A DNA stretch of 11,731 nt from JACZST01 sp036985755 (lineage in GTDB: Bacteria > Actinomycetota > Acidimicrobiia > Spongiisociales > UBA5794). The notes beneath the pieces are model-generated. The model was given only the letters and a program-made list of their open reading frames with translations, did not search any database and had not been told where the DNA came from. The stretch's first letter is position 1; every line of letters begins with the position of its first letter. Shown here in pieces: positions 6,677 to 11,731 of this stretch. The position numbers and the translations under genes are program-made. The stretch spans positions 1 through 11,731 of the forward strand of contig BTQG01000079.1 in the NCBI GenBank assembly GCA_036985755.1, given 5' to 3'.

Positions 6677-7381
6677 TCAGTACGGCCATTCTTCGAGTTC
6701 GATCCAGATGGCTTCTGCCCTGGCGATCACGGTGCCGTCGGGGGTGACCAGCGCCGAGGCGGAAACATGCTTGCGACCGTCGGCCGAGATCGGCCAGGCC
6801 ATCGCAATCAGTTGCTCGCCGCCGGTGGGAACGCGGCTGATGTCGGCGGTCAACCGACCCAGCAGGGCGGCGGGGGTGGTTGCCAACCCGAAGTATGAGG
6901 GACAGTCGAGCGCGGACCACACGTAGCGGCGGTCGAGCGGCTCACCCGCCGCCACCAGCGACGGTTCGGGAAGCCACGGTGCAGCGACCACGTCGCTGCC
7001 GGCGAGCGGGCCGGCGAAGATGCGAAGCCCATCACCGTGCCTGCGATCGGTGCCGCACACGAAGCAATGCGGGAGCCGGTGACCTTCGGCCCAGACAAAC
7101 CGCTTCGATGCTTCGACGGCCTCAGCGAGCGATGGGGGATCAGGGACCTCCAGGTTCAGGGTTGCCGGGGACGCCTCGGCGATAAGCACGTCGGCCTGCA
7201 CGAGCCTGCTTGTTTCGCCGTCGCCCTCGAGTCGCATCGGTGTGTCCAGCGGGGGTGGGGCCCGCAGGCTCACCGCGACGGTGGTCTCGATGCCTTCGGC
7301 AACCACTCCGGCGGCGTAACCACCGTTTGCGCTGTCGGGTGGTCCGCGAAAGCGACCGTCGATGATGATTTCTCTCTCCAC
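6677..7381 (-). CDS. Hotdog-fold, thioesterase-like protein (function uncertain)
   Basis: A 234-residue soluble protein with no signal peptide or membrane segment. The N-terminal third has Phe-Arg-Gly-Pro-Pro-Asp-Ser-Ala-Asn-Gly-Gly-Tyr-Ala-Ala-Gly (residues 11-25), which resembles the glycine-rich helix entry of TesB/4HBT-type acyl-CoA thioesterases. The C-terminal part (155-232) looks like a second hotdog half, with Trp-Ser-Ala-Leu-Asp-Cys-Pro-Ser-Tyr and the closing strand Ala-Arg-Ala-Glu-Ala-Ile-Trp-Ile-Glu. Between them a His-Cys-Phe-Val-Cys-Gly motif (105-110) could be a structural metal or disulfide site. A thioesterase or acyl-binding role is a family-level inference; I cannot name the substrate. 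The start is GTG at 7381, set by a TAGGGT -10 box ending 6 nt upstream. It converges on the sulfatase with a 17-nt gap, which contains only a weak inverted repeat (6659-6672). Confidence 0.75.
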   Translation of the reverse strand: MEREIIIDGRFRGPPDSANGGYAAGVVAEGIETTVAVSLRAPPPLDTPMRLEGDGETSRLVQADVLIAEASPATLNLEVPDPPSLAEAVEASKRFVWAEGHRLPHCFVCGTDRRHGDGLRIFAGPLAGSDVVAAPWLPEPSLVAAGEPLDRRYVWSALDCPSYFGLATTPAALLGRLTADISRVPTGGEQLIAMAWPISADGRKHVSASALVTPDGTVIARAEAIWIELEEWPY

Positions 7382-7387
7382 AGGCCG

Positions 7388-7393
7388 ACCCTA
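7388..7393 (-). promoter_or_regulatory. -10 box (TAGGGT) for a leaderless thioesterase-like mRNA
   Basis: On the minus strand TAGGGT is followed by exactly 6 nt and then the GTG start at 7381. It is the same geometry as at the MFS, channel, metallopeptidase and right-edge genes. It lies downstream of the 7420-7445 hairpin, so this gene would have its own promoter and would not depend on read-through. No clear -35 is seen. Confidence 0.5.
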
Positions 7394-7419
7394 AGGCCAT
7401 CGGTCGTGGTTCACGAACA

Positions 7420-7445
7420 GAACCCCCGGGGTGTGCCGGGGGTTC
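7420..7445 (-). terminator. Strong GC-rich hairpin terminator
   Basis: Perfect 10-bp arms GAACCCCCGG (7420-7429) and CCGGGGGTTC (7436-7445) flank a 6-nt loop. Read on the minus strand it is followed by TGTTCGTG. On the plus strand it is followed by TCTCTCTC, so it may work in both directions. It lies downstream of the cyclase gene and the 18-codon mini-ORF, and upstream of the thioesterase promoter, where it would insulate the two minus-strand units. Confidence 0.75.
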
Positions 7446-7481
7446 TCTCTCAGCTGGGCAGTTTCAGAGTCTTGTCCGGGA

Positions 7482-7538
7482 CTACGGCCGACAGCCGTCC
7501 GAGCAGTGGGCGACCCGCGGAATGGTGAATCGTTTCAT
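7482..7538 (-). CDS. Candidate 18-residue micro-ORF with a strong Shine-Dalgarno
   Basis: On the minus strand ATG at 7538 is preceded, at 7 nt spacing, by AAGGAG (7546-7551) within GGAAGGAG. This is the best ribosome binding site in the window. The frame reads MKRFTIPRVAHCSDGCRP and ends at TAG (7482-7484). A TANNNT box, TAGACT, lies at 7565-7570, and the 7420-7445 hairpin follows 36 nt after the stop. Together these make a possible complete transcription unit of about 140 nt. The peptide is basic with two Cys and matches no family I recognise. It could be a small protein, a leader peptide, or the start of a decayed gene. It might also be co-transcribed with the cyclase, whose stop is 66 nt upstream. 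There is no conservation evidence, so the call is tentative. Confidence 0.4.
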   Translation of the reverse strand: MKRFTIPRVAHCSDGCRP

Positions 7539-7604
7539 TGGCTCTCTCCTTCCAGTCTCTGAGAAGTCTAAGACCCGGCGACGGTACTGCTGACGCCGTA
7601 GTTT

Positions 7605-9359
7605 CTATGTCAACCCCGCATCTTCGAGCAGATCGACGAATCGTTCCGTCGCCGAATCGTCCTGGAAAGGAAGGTTTTCACGGAGGCCTTGCGCGGTGAG
7701 CTTTGGTCTGGTCGCTCTGGCTTGCTTGAGGGCAGCGGCGGCATGGCGCTCCCGCCCCAGCGCAGCTTGCGAGGCCGCCAGCGTCAGCAGTGCGTCGGTG
7801 TTGTCTTCGTTCCCGGCCACCACACCTTCTGCGGTGTCCGCAGCCATCTCGTACTCCTCGCCGACGAGATAAGCGTCGGCGAGGACGCTCTGATACCAGT
7901 CGGAGAACAGGGGACTCAGCCTGATGGCGCGGTCGGCGTGTTCGACCGCATCCTCCCACCGCCCCAGATAGCGCAGCACGCTGGCGGCGACACCGAAGGA
8001 GAGGTCGCACGATGGTCGCGCCGCGGTTGCTTTCTCCGCCGATGCGGCGGCGCCCTCCCAGTCGTGACGCAGCAGCATCACGTAGGAGAGGATGGCATGA
8101 GCGATCCCGGACGGGTCGTCCAGTTCCAAGGCACGGCGAGCCATTCCCTCTGCGGTAGCGATGTGCTCGGCGGCTCCATCCGGGGGTGCGTTGATGGCGC
8201 TGAGGAAATGGGCGATAGAAGCAGACGAGTAACCGGTCGCTGCCTCAGGTGACCGCTCGATGAGATTGTCGAATTCCTCCTCGGCTCTCTTCAGATCACC
8301 GGGTGTGCCAAGCGACAGATAGTGCAGGCCCTTGTACAACAGCTCTACCGACTCGGCGTCGAGGTTGGCCCGATACATCCGCGCCGTACCCGCCGAGATC
8401 ACCTCGACGTCGAGCGCTTCGACGATGTCATGCACGATCTGATCCTGTGCTTCGAACACATCGTCGAGGGTCGCCTCGAAGCGGTCGGCCCAAACCGTCT
8501 GGCCGGTGTCGACGTCGACCACGTGGGTCATCACCCGAATCCGCGTCCCCGACCGCTGTACCCCACCCTCCAGGACGTACTGAACGCCGAGCTCGTGCCC
8601 GAGTTGCTGCGCCGAGAACGCCTCGGATCGGTAGTGCAATGTCGAGTTCTCGCTGATCAGCTCGAGGCCGGGGATCGTCATCAGCGAGATGGCGAGGCCC
8701 ATCATCAAGCCATCGGCGAGGTGTTCGTCACCGGGCTCACCGAGGTTGACAAACGGGCTGACGGCGAGGGACGGCAACGTGGGCTTGGCAACCCGGCGGC
8801 GCCACGGCTTGGTCTCCGCTTCCGTGGCACTCTCGTCCTTGACCAGGTACGCCAGCACCGGCTCGGGGATGTTCTTCAGCCGCTGCTGTCCCAGCGACTC
8901 GATCTTGATGTCGATATCACCGACCGCGTCGAGTGCCGGGCCGGAGATGGTGATCCCCCCGGGTTCGCCCATCGCCTGGAGGCGGGCGGCGATGTTGATG
9001 GTGTCTCCGTACCACTGCCCGTCTTCCAGGGAGATGGGACCCGAGTTGACGCCGAGGCGAAACCGCATCCGTCGGCCCACCGGCAGTCCGGCGTTGCCTT
9101 CTGCGATGTGTCTTTGGATGTCGAGGGCGGCCTCGAGTGCCGATCGCGCATCCGGAAAGATGGCGAGAAATTCGTCGCCGACGAACTGCTCGAGCGTGCC
9201 ATTTCTGGCGCCGGTTTCCTGTTCGATGCGGCGTCGGTAGGTCTGCAGCGTCTGGTGGGTCTCGATCTCATTGTCGGCGATGAGACGGCTGTATCCGGCA
9301 ACGTCGCCGTGCAGCGCGGCGCCATGATGAGTCTCTCCGTCGCTCCACGATTCAGCCAT
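7605..9359 (-). CDS. Class III nucleotide cyclase with TolB-like domain and TPR repeats
   Basis: A 584-residue soluble signalling protein. Residues 14-172 are a class III cyclase catalytic domain. The metal ligands Asp19 (His-Gly-Asp-Val-Ala-Gly-Tyr) and Asp62 (Val-Gly-Asp-Glu-Phe) and the transition-state pair Asn122/Arg126 (Asp-Thr-Ile-Asn-Ile-Ala-Ala-Arg-Leu) are present. The two substrate-specifying positions that are Lys and Asp in canonical adenylate cyclases align with Gln58 and Gln115, so ATP or GTP preference is open. Residues 195-316 resemble the TolB N-terminal-like domain often found after such cyclases (Leu-Ala-Val-Ser-Pro-Phe-Val-Asn-Leu; Tyr-Val-Leu-Glu-Gly-Gly-Val-Gln-Arg). 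Residues 335-560 are helical TPR-like repeats, probably a protein-interaction arm. There is no receptor or membrane segment. The ATG at 9359 follows a TATGAT box (9369-9374) by 9 nt, giving a leader of only a few bases. It is divergent from the ion channel gene. Confidence 0.88.
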   Translation of the reverse strand: MAESWSDGETHHGAALHGDVAGYSRLIADNEIETHQTLQTYRRRIEQETGARNGTLEQFVGDEFLAIFPDARSALEAALDIQRHIAEGNAGLPVGRRMRFRLGVNSGPISLEDGQWYGDTINIAARLQAMGEPGGITISGPALDAVGDIDIKIESLGQQRLKNIPEPVLAYLVKDESATEAETKPWRRRVAKPTLPSLAVSPFVNLGEPGDEHLADGLMMGLAISLMTIPGLELISENSTLHYRSEAFSAQQLGHELGVQYVLEGGVQRSGTRIRVMTHVVDVDTGQTVWADRFEATLDDVFEAQDQIVHDIVEALDVEVISAGTARMYRANLDAESVELLYKGLHYLSLGTPGDLKRAEEEFDNLIERSPEAATGYSSASIAHFLSAINAPPDGAAEHIATAEGMARRALELDDPSGIAHAILSYVMLLRHDWEGAAASAEKATAARPSCDLSFGVAASVLRYLGRWEDAVEHADRAIRLSPLFSDWYQSVLADAYLVGEEYEMAADTAEGVVAGNEDNTDALLTLAASQAALGRERHAAAALKQARATRPKLTAQGLRENLPFQDDSATERFVDLLEDAGLT

Positions 9360-9368
9360 AAGCGTTCC

Positions 9369-9374
9369 ATCATA
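9369..9374 (-). promoter_or_regulatory. -10 box (TATGAT) for the cyclase gene
   Basis: TATGAT on the minus strand is one base from the TATAAT consensus and ends 9 nt before the cyclase ATG. This implies a leader of about 2-4 nt. It lies 38 nt from the divergent -10 box of the channel gene, so the two polymerases would compete in a 65-nt intergenic space. Confidence 0.5.
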
Positions 9375-9412
9375 AGGCCTGCACCGGTGGTCGGCCCCGT
9401 GGGAGCTCTCGC

Positions 9413-9418
9413 TAGGCT
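9413..9418 (+). promoter_or_regulatory. -10 box (TAGGCT) for a leaderless ion channel mRNA
   Basis: TAGGCT fits TANNNT and ends exactly 6 nt before the ATG at 9425. The intervening CCCTCC is pyrimidine-rich, so it cannot be a Shine-Dalgarno sequence, and leaderless translation is the natural reading. No -35 consensus is visible. Confidence 0.5.
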
Positions 9419-9424
9419 CCCTCC

Positions 9425-10138
9425 ATGGCTGAGGGTCGGCAAGGAGAAACTCAGGGCGGCCCCTTCGCCGACCAATTCGGTGTGGTCCTGGTGATTGTGG
9501 GGGTGACGATCGCCCTGCTGTTGCTCGTCGACGTGTCGCGCCGCTTCGGAGACACGACCATTGTGGAGGTGGCGGTGACCGCGCTCGCCGGCGTCTCGCT
9601 CATCCTTGCCCTCCTGGCAGCGGACGCCGGTCGTCTTGTGGTCCGCATCGCCGCCGCGGTCGTTCTGCTGCTTGTCGCTGGGGCGCTGGTATCGATGGTC
9701 GCCGGCACGTCGACCACCTACTTCGGCTCGCTCTGGTTCCTGCTCGTCGTAGCAACTCCGTTCATCGTGCTCCGCCGCATCCTCACCCACGACACGGTGA
9801 CGACCGCCACGCTGCTCGGCGCCGCCAGCGTGTACCTGTTGCTGGCGATGATGTTCATGTATCTCTTCCTCGGCATCGATCGGGCAGGCGATGGCAGCTT
9901 CTTCGGTGAGCCTGAAGCCTCGACCGGGTTCATGTACTTCAGCCTGGTGACGATTACCTCGCTGGGTTACGGGGACCTCGCACCTGCCGGCGACGTCGCC
10001 CGCGCCGTGTCGGCGAGCGCCGCCGTGTTCGGCCAGATCTACCTGGTGTTCATCGTCGCCAGGCTCGTCGCCCTCTACACCGCGATGGGCTCGGTGACCG
10101 GTCGATCACCCCGAGCCAAAGAGGATCGCACGTCCTAG
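9425..10138 (+). CDS. Six-TM potassium-channel-like protein (Ion_trans_2)
   Basis: A 237-residue membrane protein. Hydrophobic helices lie at about 18-37, 46-66, 71-93 and 100-117, followed by an S5-like helix (128-150), a pore loop and an S6-like helix (192-219). The selectivity filter is visible in Thr-Ile-Thr-Ser-Leu-Gly-Tyr-Gly-Asp (176-184), close to the K+ channel Thr-Val-Gly-Tyr-Gly-Asp consensus. The fourth helix has only Arg117-Arg118 at its end, so there is no voltage-sensor arginine ladder. No C-terminal RCK or cyclic-nucleotide domain follows; the tail is about 17 polar residues. It should form a tetrameric K+-selective pore in the cytoplasmic membrane. It is divergent from the nucleotide cyclase, but a link is unsupported because the channel has no nucleotide-binding domain. 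Its stop lies 26 nt from the next gene. Confidence 0.88.
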   Translation: MAEGRQGETQGGPFADQFGVVLVIVGVTIALLLLVDVSRRFGDTTIVEVAVTALAGVSLILALLAADAGRLVVRIAAAVVLLLVAGALVSMVAGTSTTYFGSLWFLLVVATPFIVLRRILTHDTVTTATLLGAASVYLLLAMMFMYLFLGIDRAGDGSFFGEPEASTGFMYFSLVTITSLGYGDLAPAGDVARAVSASAAVFGQIYLVFIVARLVALYTAMGSVTGRSPRAKEDRTS

Positions 10139-10146
10139 GAGGGTCC

Positions 10147-10165
10147 CGGCGGTAGCCTGCCGCCG
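10147..10165 (+). promoter_or_regulatory. -10 box TAGCCT (10153-10158) inside an inverted repeat, leaderless metallopeptidase gene
   Basis: TAGCCT ends exactly 6 nt before the GTG at 10165. It is framed by CGGCGG (10147-10152) and CCGCCG (10160-10165), a perfect 6-bp inverted repeat whose right arm includes the first base of the start codon. The promoter therefore sits in the 26 nt between the channel stop and this gene. The repeat could be an operator, or could simply reflect GC-rich sequence. Confidence 0.45.
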
Positions 10166-11535
10166 TGATTCGACTCAAATCCAGACGACTGCTCTTCCTG
10201 GGCGTAGCTGCGTTCTCTCTTGTCGTGGTCGGGTGCACGAGTGGGGCCGCCACCACATCGAGCACGGCGACCGCAACGACACCGGGCGAGACCACGACCA
10301 CGATCTCCGCGGTCGAAACCACTTCGACAACGCTCGAGGTTCCGGTCATCGCTTCGGATTCGCTCGACCCCGTCGTGGTCGAGCGGATACAGAGAGAGCT
10401 TGCGGAGCTGATGTTGGAAGCCGAGCAGGCTCGTGGTTTGCCCTATCTGTCTGCACCCACGGTGGTGATTCTCGACGAGGCCGAATTCAACGCTCGGGTG
10501 GCGGAGACCACCGCCGAAGAGCTCGACGAGCAGGAGCTCGCCATCGATTCCCGGTACCTGGCGCTGCTCGGCATGCTGCCGGAGGGCGCCGATCTGTACA
10601 CACTGTTCATCGACCTCTTTGCCGAACAGGTCGCAGGGTTCTACGACGGCGACGAGGGTGAGCTCGTTGTGCCTGCCGCGCCGGACGGCTTCACGCCGCT
10701 GCAGCGGGTCACCGTGGTACACGAGCTCGTGCACGCGCTCACCGACCAGTATTTCGACTTCAACGAGGAATACTCGACCCTGATCGACGAAGGCAACGGA
10801 GACGACACGTCTGCTTATCTCGCCTTCATCGAAGGCGATGCACAGCGAGCTTCGTTCGTCTACTTCGAGAGTTTGAGCCCGTCCGAGGCGATACAAGTGG
10901 CGGCAGAGGCTTTGGCCATCGACTCGACGGTGTTCGATTCGACACCGGCATGGATCCAGGACGATCTGCTGTTTCCTTACCAGCAAGGGCTCACCTTCAC
11001 CGACGCGGTGCTCGGTACCGGGGGCCTTGCCGGAATCGACGAGATCTACATCGACCCTCCCACCACCACCGAACAGATCCTGGACCATGACAAGTACGTT
11101 GCCGGTGAGGGGCCGCTCGATCTGCCGCCGACGGCGACGGAGCTCAGCGGGTGGGATATCCACGACGAGGGATCGTTCGGGGAGTGGGGGCTGCGCCTTG
11201 TTCTCGGTGAGAGCCTGCCGGCCGGTGAGGCCACCCAGGCCGCCGCCGGATGGGGTAACGACCGGTACACGGTGTTTGCCCGCGGCGACGATGTGGCCAT
11301 AGTCCTGCACTACATCGGCGACGCCGAGCGCGACGCCGAGGAGCTTGCCGATGCGTTCATCTCGCACATCCGGACCTCGATGAACGCTGGATCGCCCGCC
11401 GAGTCGGGCGGCGGCCTGCTCTACGACCAGGGCACCGACTATGTCTTCCTCGACCGGGTGGACGACCAGGTGTTCTTCATCGCCTCGACGGACAAGGCGG
11501 CGGGAGCGGAACTGAGAGCCCAGCTCGGTTTGTAG
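10165..11535 (+). CDS. HExxH zinc metallopeptidase lipoprotein
   Basis: A 456-residue protein with a Lys/Arg-rich start, a hydrophobic segment and a lipobox Val-Val-Gly-Cys at Cys24, so it is probably lipid-anchored outside the membrane. A Thr/Ser/Ala-rich linker (25-57) follows. The catalytic signature is His186-Glu-Leu-Val-His190 in Val-Val-His-Glu-Leu-Val-His-Ala-Leu-Thr-Asp-Gln. A downstream Glu223-Gly-Asp (Phe-Ile-Glu-Gly-Asp-Ala) is placed as the third zinc ligand of a gluzincin-like site. This HELxHALxDQ...EGDA layout is familiar from uncharacterised predicted zinc peptidases of actinobacteria and Chloroflexi. The substrate is unknown. The GTG start is supported by the signal peptide and by the -10 box at fixed spacing. 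The remaining C-terminal half has no motif I can name. Confidence 0.85.
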   Translation: MIRLKSRRLLFLGVAAFSLVVVGCTSGAATTSSTATATTPGETTTTISAVETTSTTLEVPVIASDSLDPVVVERIQRELAELMLEAEQARGLPYLSAPTVVILDEAEFNARVAETTAEELDEQELAIDSRYLALLGMLPEGADLYTLFIDLFAEQVAGFYDGDEGELVVPAAPDGFTPLQRVTVVHELVHALTDQYFDFNEEYSTLIDEGNGDDTSAYLAFIEGDAQRASFVYFESLSPSEAIQVAAEALAIDSTVFDSTPAWIQDDLLFPYQQGLTFTDAVLGTGGLAGIDEIYIDPPTTTEQILDHDKYVAGEGPLDLPPTATELSGWDIHDEGSFGEWGLRLVLGESLPAGEATQAAAGWGNDRYTVFARGDDVAIVLHYIGDAERDAEELADAFISHIRTSMNAGSPAESGGGLLYDQGTDYVFLDRVDDQVFFIASTDKAAGAELRAQLGL

Positions 11536-11540
11536 ATTCT

Positions 11541-11573
11541 CAGTCTTCAGCGAGAAGAGTCTTCAGTCTTCAG
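11541..11573. repeat. Three copies of AGTCTTCAG downstream of the metallopeptidase gene
   Basis: AGTCTTCAG occurs at 11542-11550, 11558-11566 and 11565-11573, the last two overlapping by two bases. TCTTC (11544-11548) can also pair with GAAGA (11554-11558) in a small stem. The cluster begins 7 nt after the stop at 11535. It is A/T-richer than its surroundings. No function is assigned; a weak terminator or remnant of a short interspersed repeat is possible. Confidence 0.6.
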
Positions 11574-11600
11574 CAAGCCCCTACCGGTTCGACTCATACC

Positions 11601-11614
11601 TGATGACTGATGAC
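11601..11614. repeat. Tandem heptamer TGATGAC x2
   Basis: Two perfect copies of TGATGAC lie back to back. They fall where the -35 region of the right-edge gene would be (its -10 box begins at 11626), so they could be a binding site for an activator. This is inferred from position only. Confidence 0.45.
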
Positions 11615-11625
11615 CCAAAATCACG

Positions 11626-11631
11626 TACGTT
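11626..11631 (+). promoter_or_regulatory. -10 box (TACGTT) for the leaderless right-edge gene
   Basis: TACGTT fits TANNNT and ends exactly 6 nt before the ATG at 11638, the same geometry as at four other genes. It overlaps the perfect palindrome ACGTACGT (11623-11630). There is no Shine-Dalgarno sequence before the ATG. Confidence 0.45.
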
Positions 11632-11637
11632 TATCAC

Positions 11638-11731
11638 ATGGAGACGCGTCGAAACGACGTACCGGACGGGAGGAAAAGAGGCTCAGCTGCGGCTCAGCCG
11701 CGGCCGGCGTTGGGCTTGCGGCCGTGGTTCG
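11638..11731 (+). CDS. Start of an unidentified protein, cut by the window edge
   Basis: From ATG 11638 the frame stays open for 31 codons to the end of the window. The visible N-terminus is polar and basic (Met-Glu-Thr-Arg-Arg-Asn-Asp), then Ala/Pro-rich (Ser-Ala-Ala-Ala-Gln-Pro-Arg-Pro), with Trp-Phe near the edge. No signal peptide or known domain can be judged from this length. The main support is the -10 box exactly 6 nt upstream, plus the sudden change from A/T-richer spacer to GC-rich codons. A regulator or a membrane protein with a cytoplasmic N-tail is equally possible. Confidence 0.45.
   Translation, partial: METRRNDVPDGRKRGSAAAQPRPALGLRPWF

Noticed and set aside
5688..6920. 410-codon minus-strand frame across the sulfatase 3' end and thioesterase-like gene
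   Set aside because: Composition is shadow-like and it overlaps two genes with recognisable motifs on other frames.
7388..7538. Transcription attenuator (leader peptide plus terminator) controlling the thioesterase-like gene
   Set aside because: A TAGGGT box exactly 6 nt before the GTG lies downstream of the hairpin, giving the gene its own leaderless promoter, and no clear alternative antiterminator stem was found.
7608..7613. Perfect TTGACA (-35 consensus) on the minus strand
   Set aside because: It overlaps the cyclase's last codons, and the nearest TANNNT box (TACCGT, 7581-7586) is 21 nt away, too far for a normal promoter.
8322..9494. 390-codon plus-strand frame antisense to the cyclase
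   Set aside because: It lies over the catalytic domain of the cyclase, has no recognisable motif and also runs over the channel start.
10135..11367. 410-codon minus-strand frame antisense to the metallopeptidase
   Set aside because: The opposite strand has a lipobox and HExxH site at expected places; this frame is Arg/Gly/Val-rich without motifs.

Overview
The window is GC-rich and densely coded. It looks like a chromosomal segment of an actinomycete, and I would guess Acidimicrobiia or a related environmental lineage. Supporting this are the tail of a DUF222/13E12-type HNH endonuclease, an AtsD-like sulfatase, strong NNC/NNG codon preference, and start codons placed right behind TANNNT -10 boxes (leaderless genes). 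The lineage is inference. I see no rRNA, tRNA, CRISPR array, IS element or phage module, and no gene-free stretch above 300 bases. The longest gap is 7382-7604, and it holds a candidate mini-gene and a strong hairpin.

Left part (1-4235): the 3' end of an HNH endonuclease, then an MFS transporter (227-1420). The transporter converges, across a 20-bp-arm hairpin, on a two-gene minus-strand operon. That operon encodes a sigma-70 family factor (2374-2961 or longer) and, overlapping it by ATGA, a single-pass membrane protein with a half-aspartate repeat tail (1541-2377), which is probably its anti-sigma partner. Divergent from the sigma gene is a beta-propeller lipoprotein (3072-4235).

Middle (4236-9359): a cytoplasmic formylglycine-type sulfatase of the AtsD kind (4305-6659). 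A near-palindrome surrounds its presumed -10 box. It converges on a hotdog/thioesterase-like protein (6677-7381, minus). Next come a strong hairpin terminator, an 18-codon mini-ORF with the best Shine-Dalgarno sequence in the window, and a class III nucleotide cyclase fused to a TolB-like domain and TPRs (7605-9359, minus).

Right part (9360-11731): divergent from the cyclase is a two-pore-helix K+-channel-like membrane protein (9425-10138). It is followed by a secreted HExxH metallopeptidase lipoprotein (10165-11535), a short spacer rich in small direct repeats, and the first 31 codons of a gene that runs off the window (11638-11731).

The genes do not form one pathway. They are mostly single-gene units, several with their own leaderless promoter, and the window has a bias toward the cell surface and signalling: a sigma/anti-sigma pair, two lipoproteins, a channel, a transporter and a cyclase. 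The two most distinctive items are the sigma factor with its Asp-rich repeat membrane regulator, and the recurring promoter/start geometry in which the start codon begins exactly 12 nt after the first base of the -10 box at five genes.
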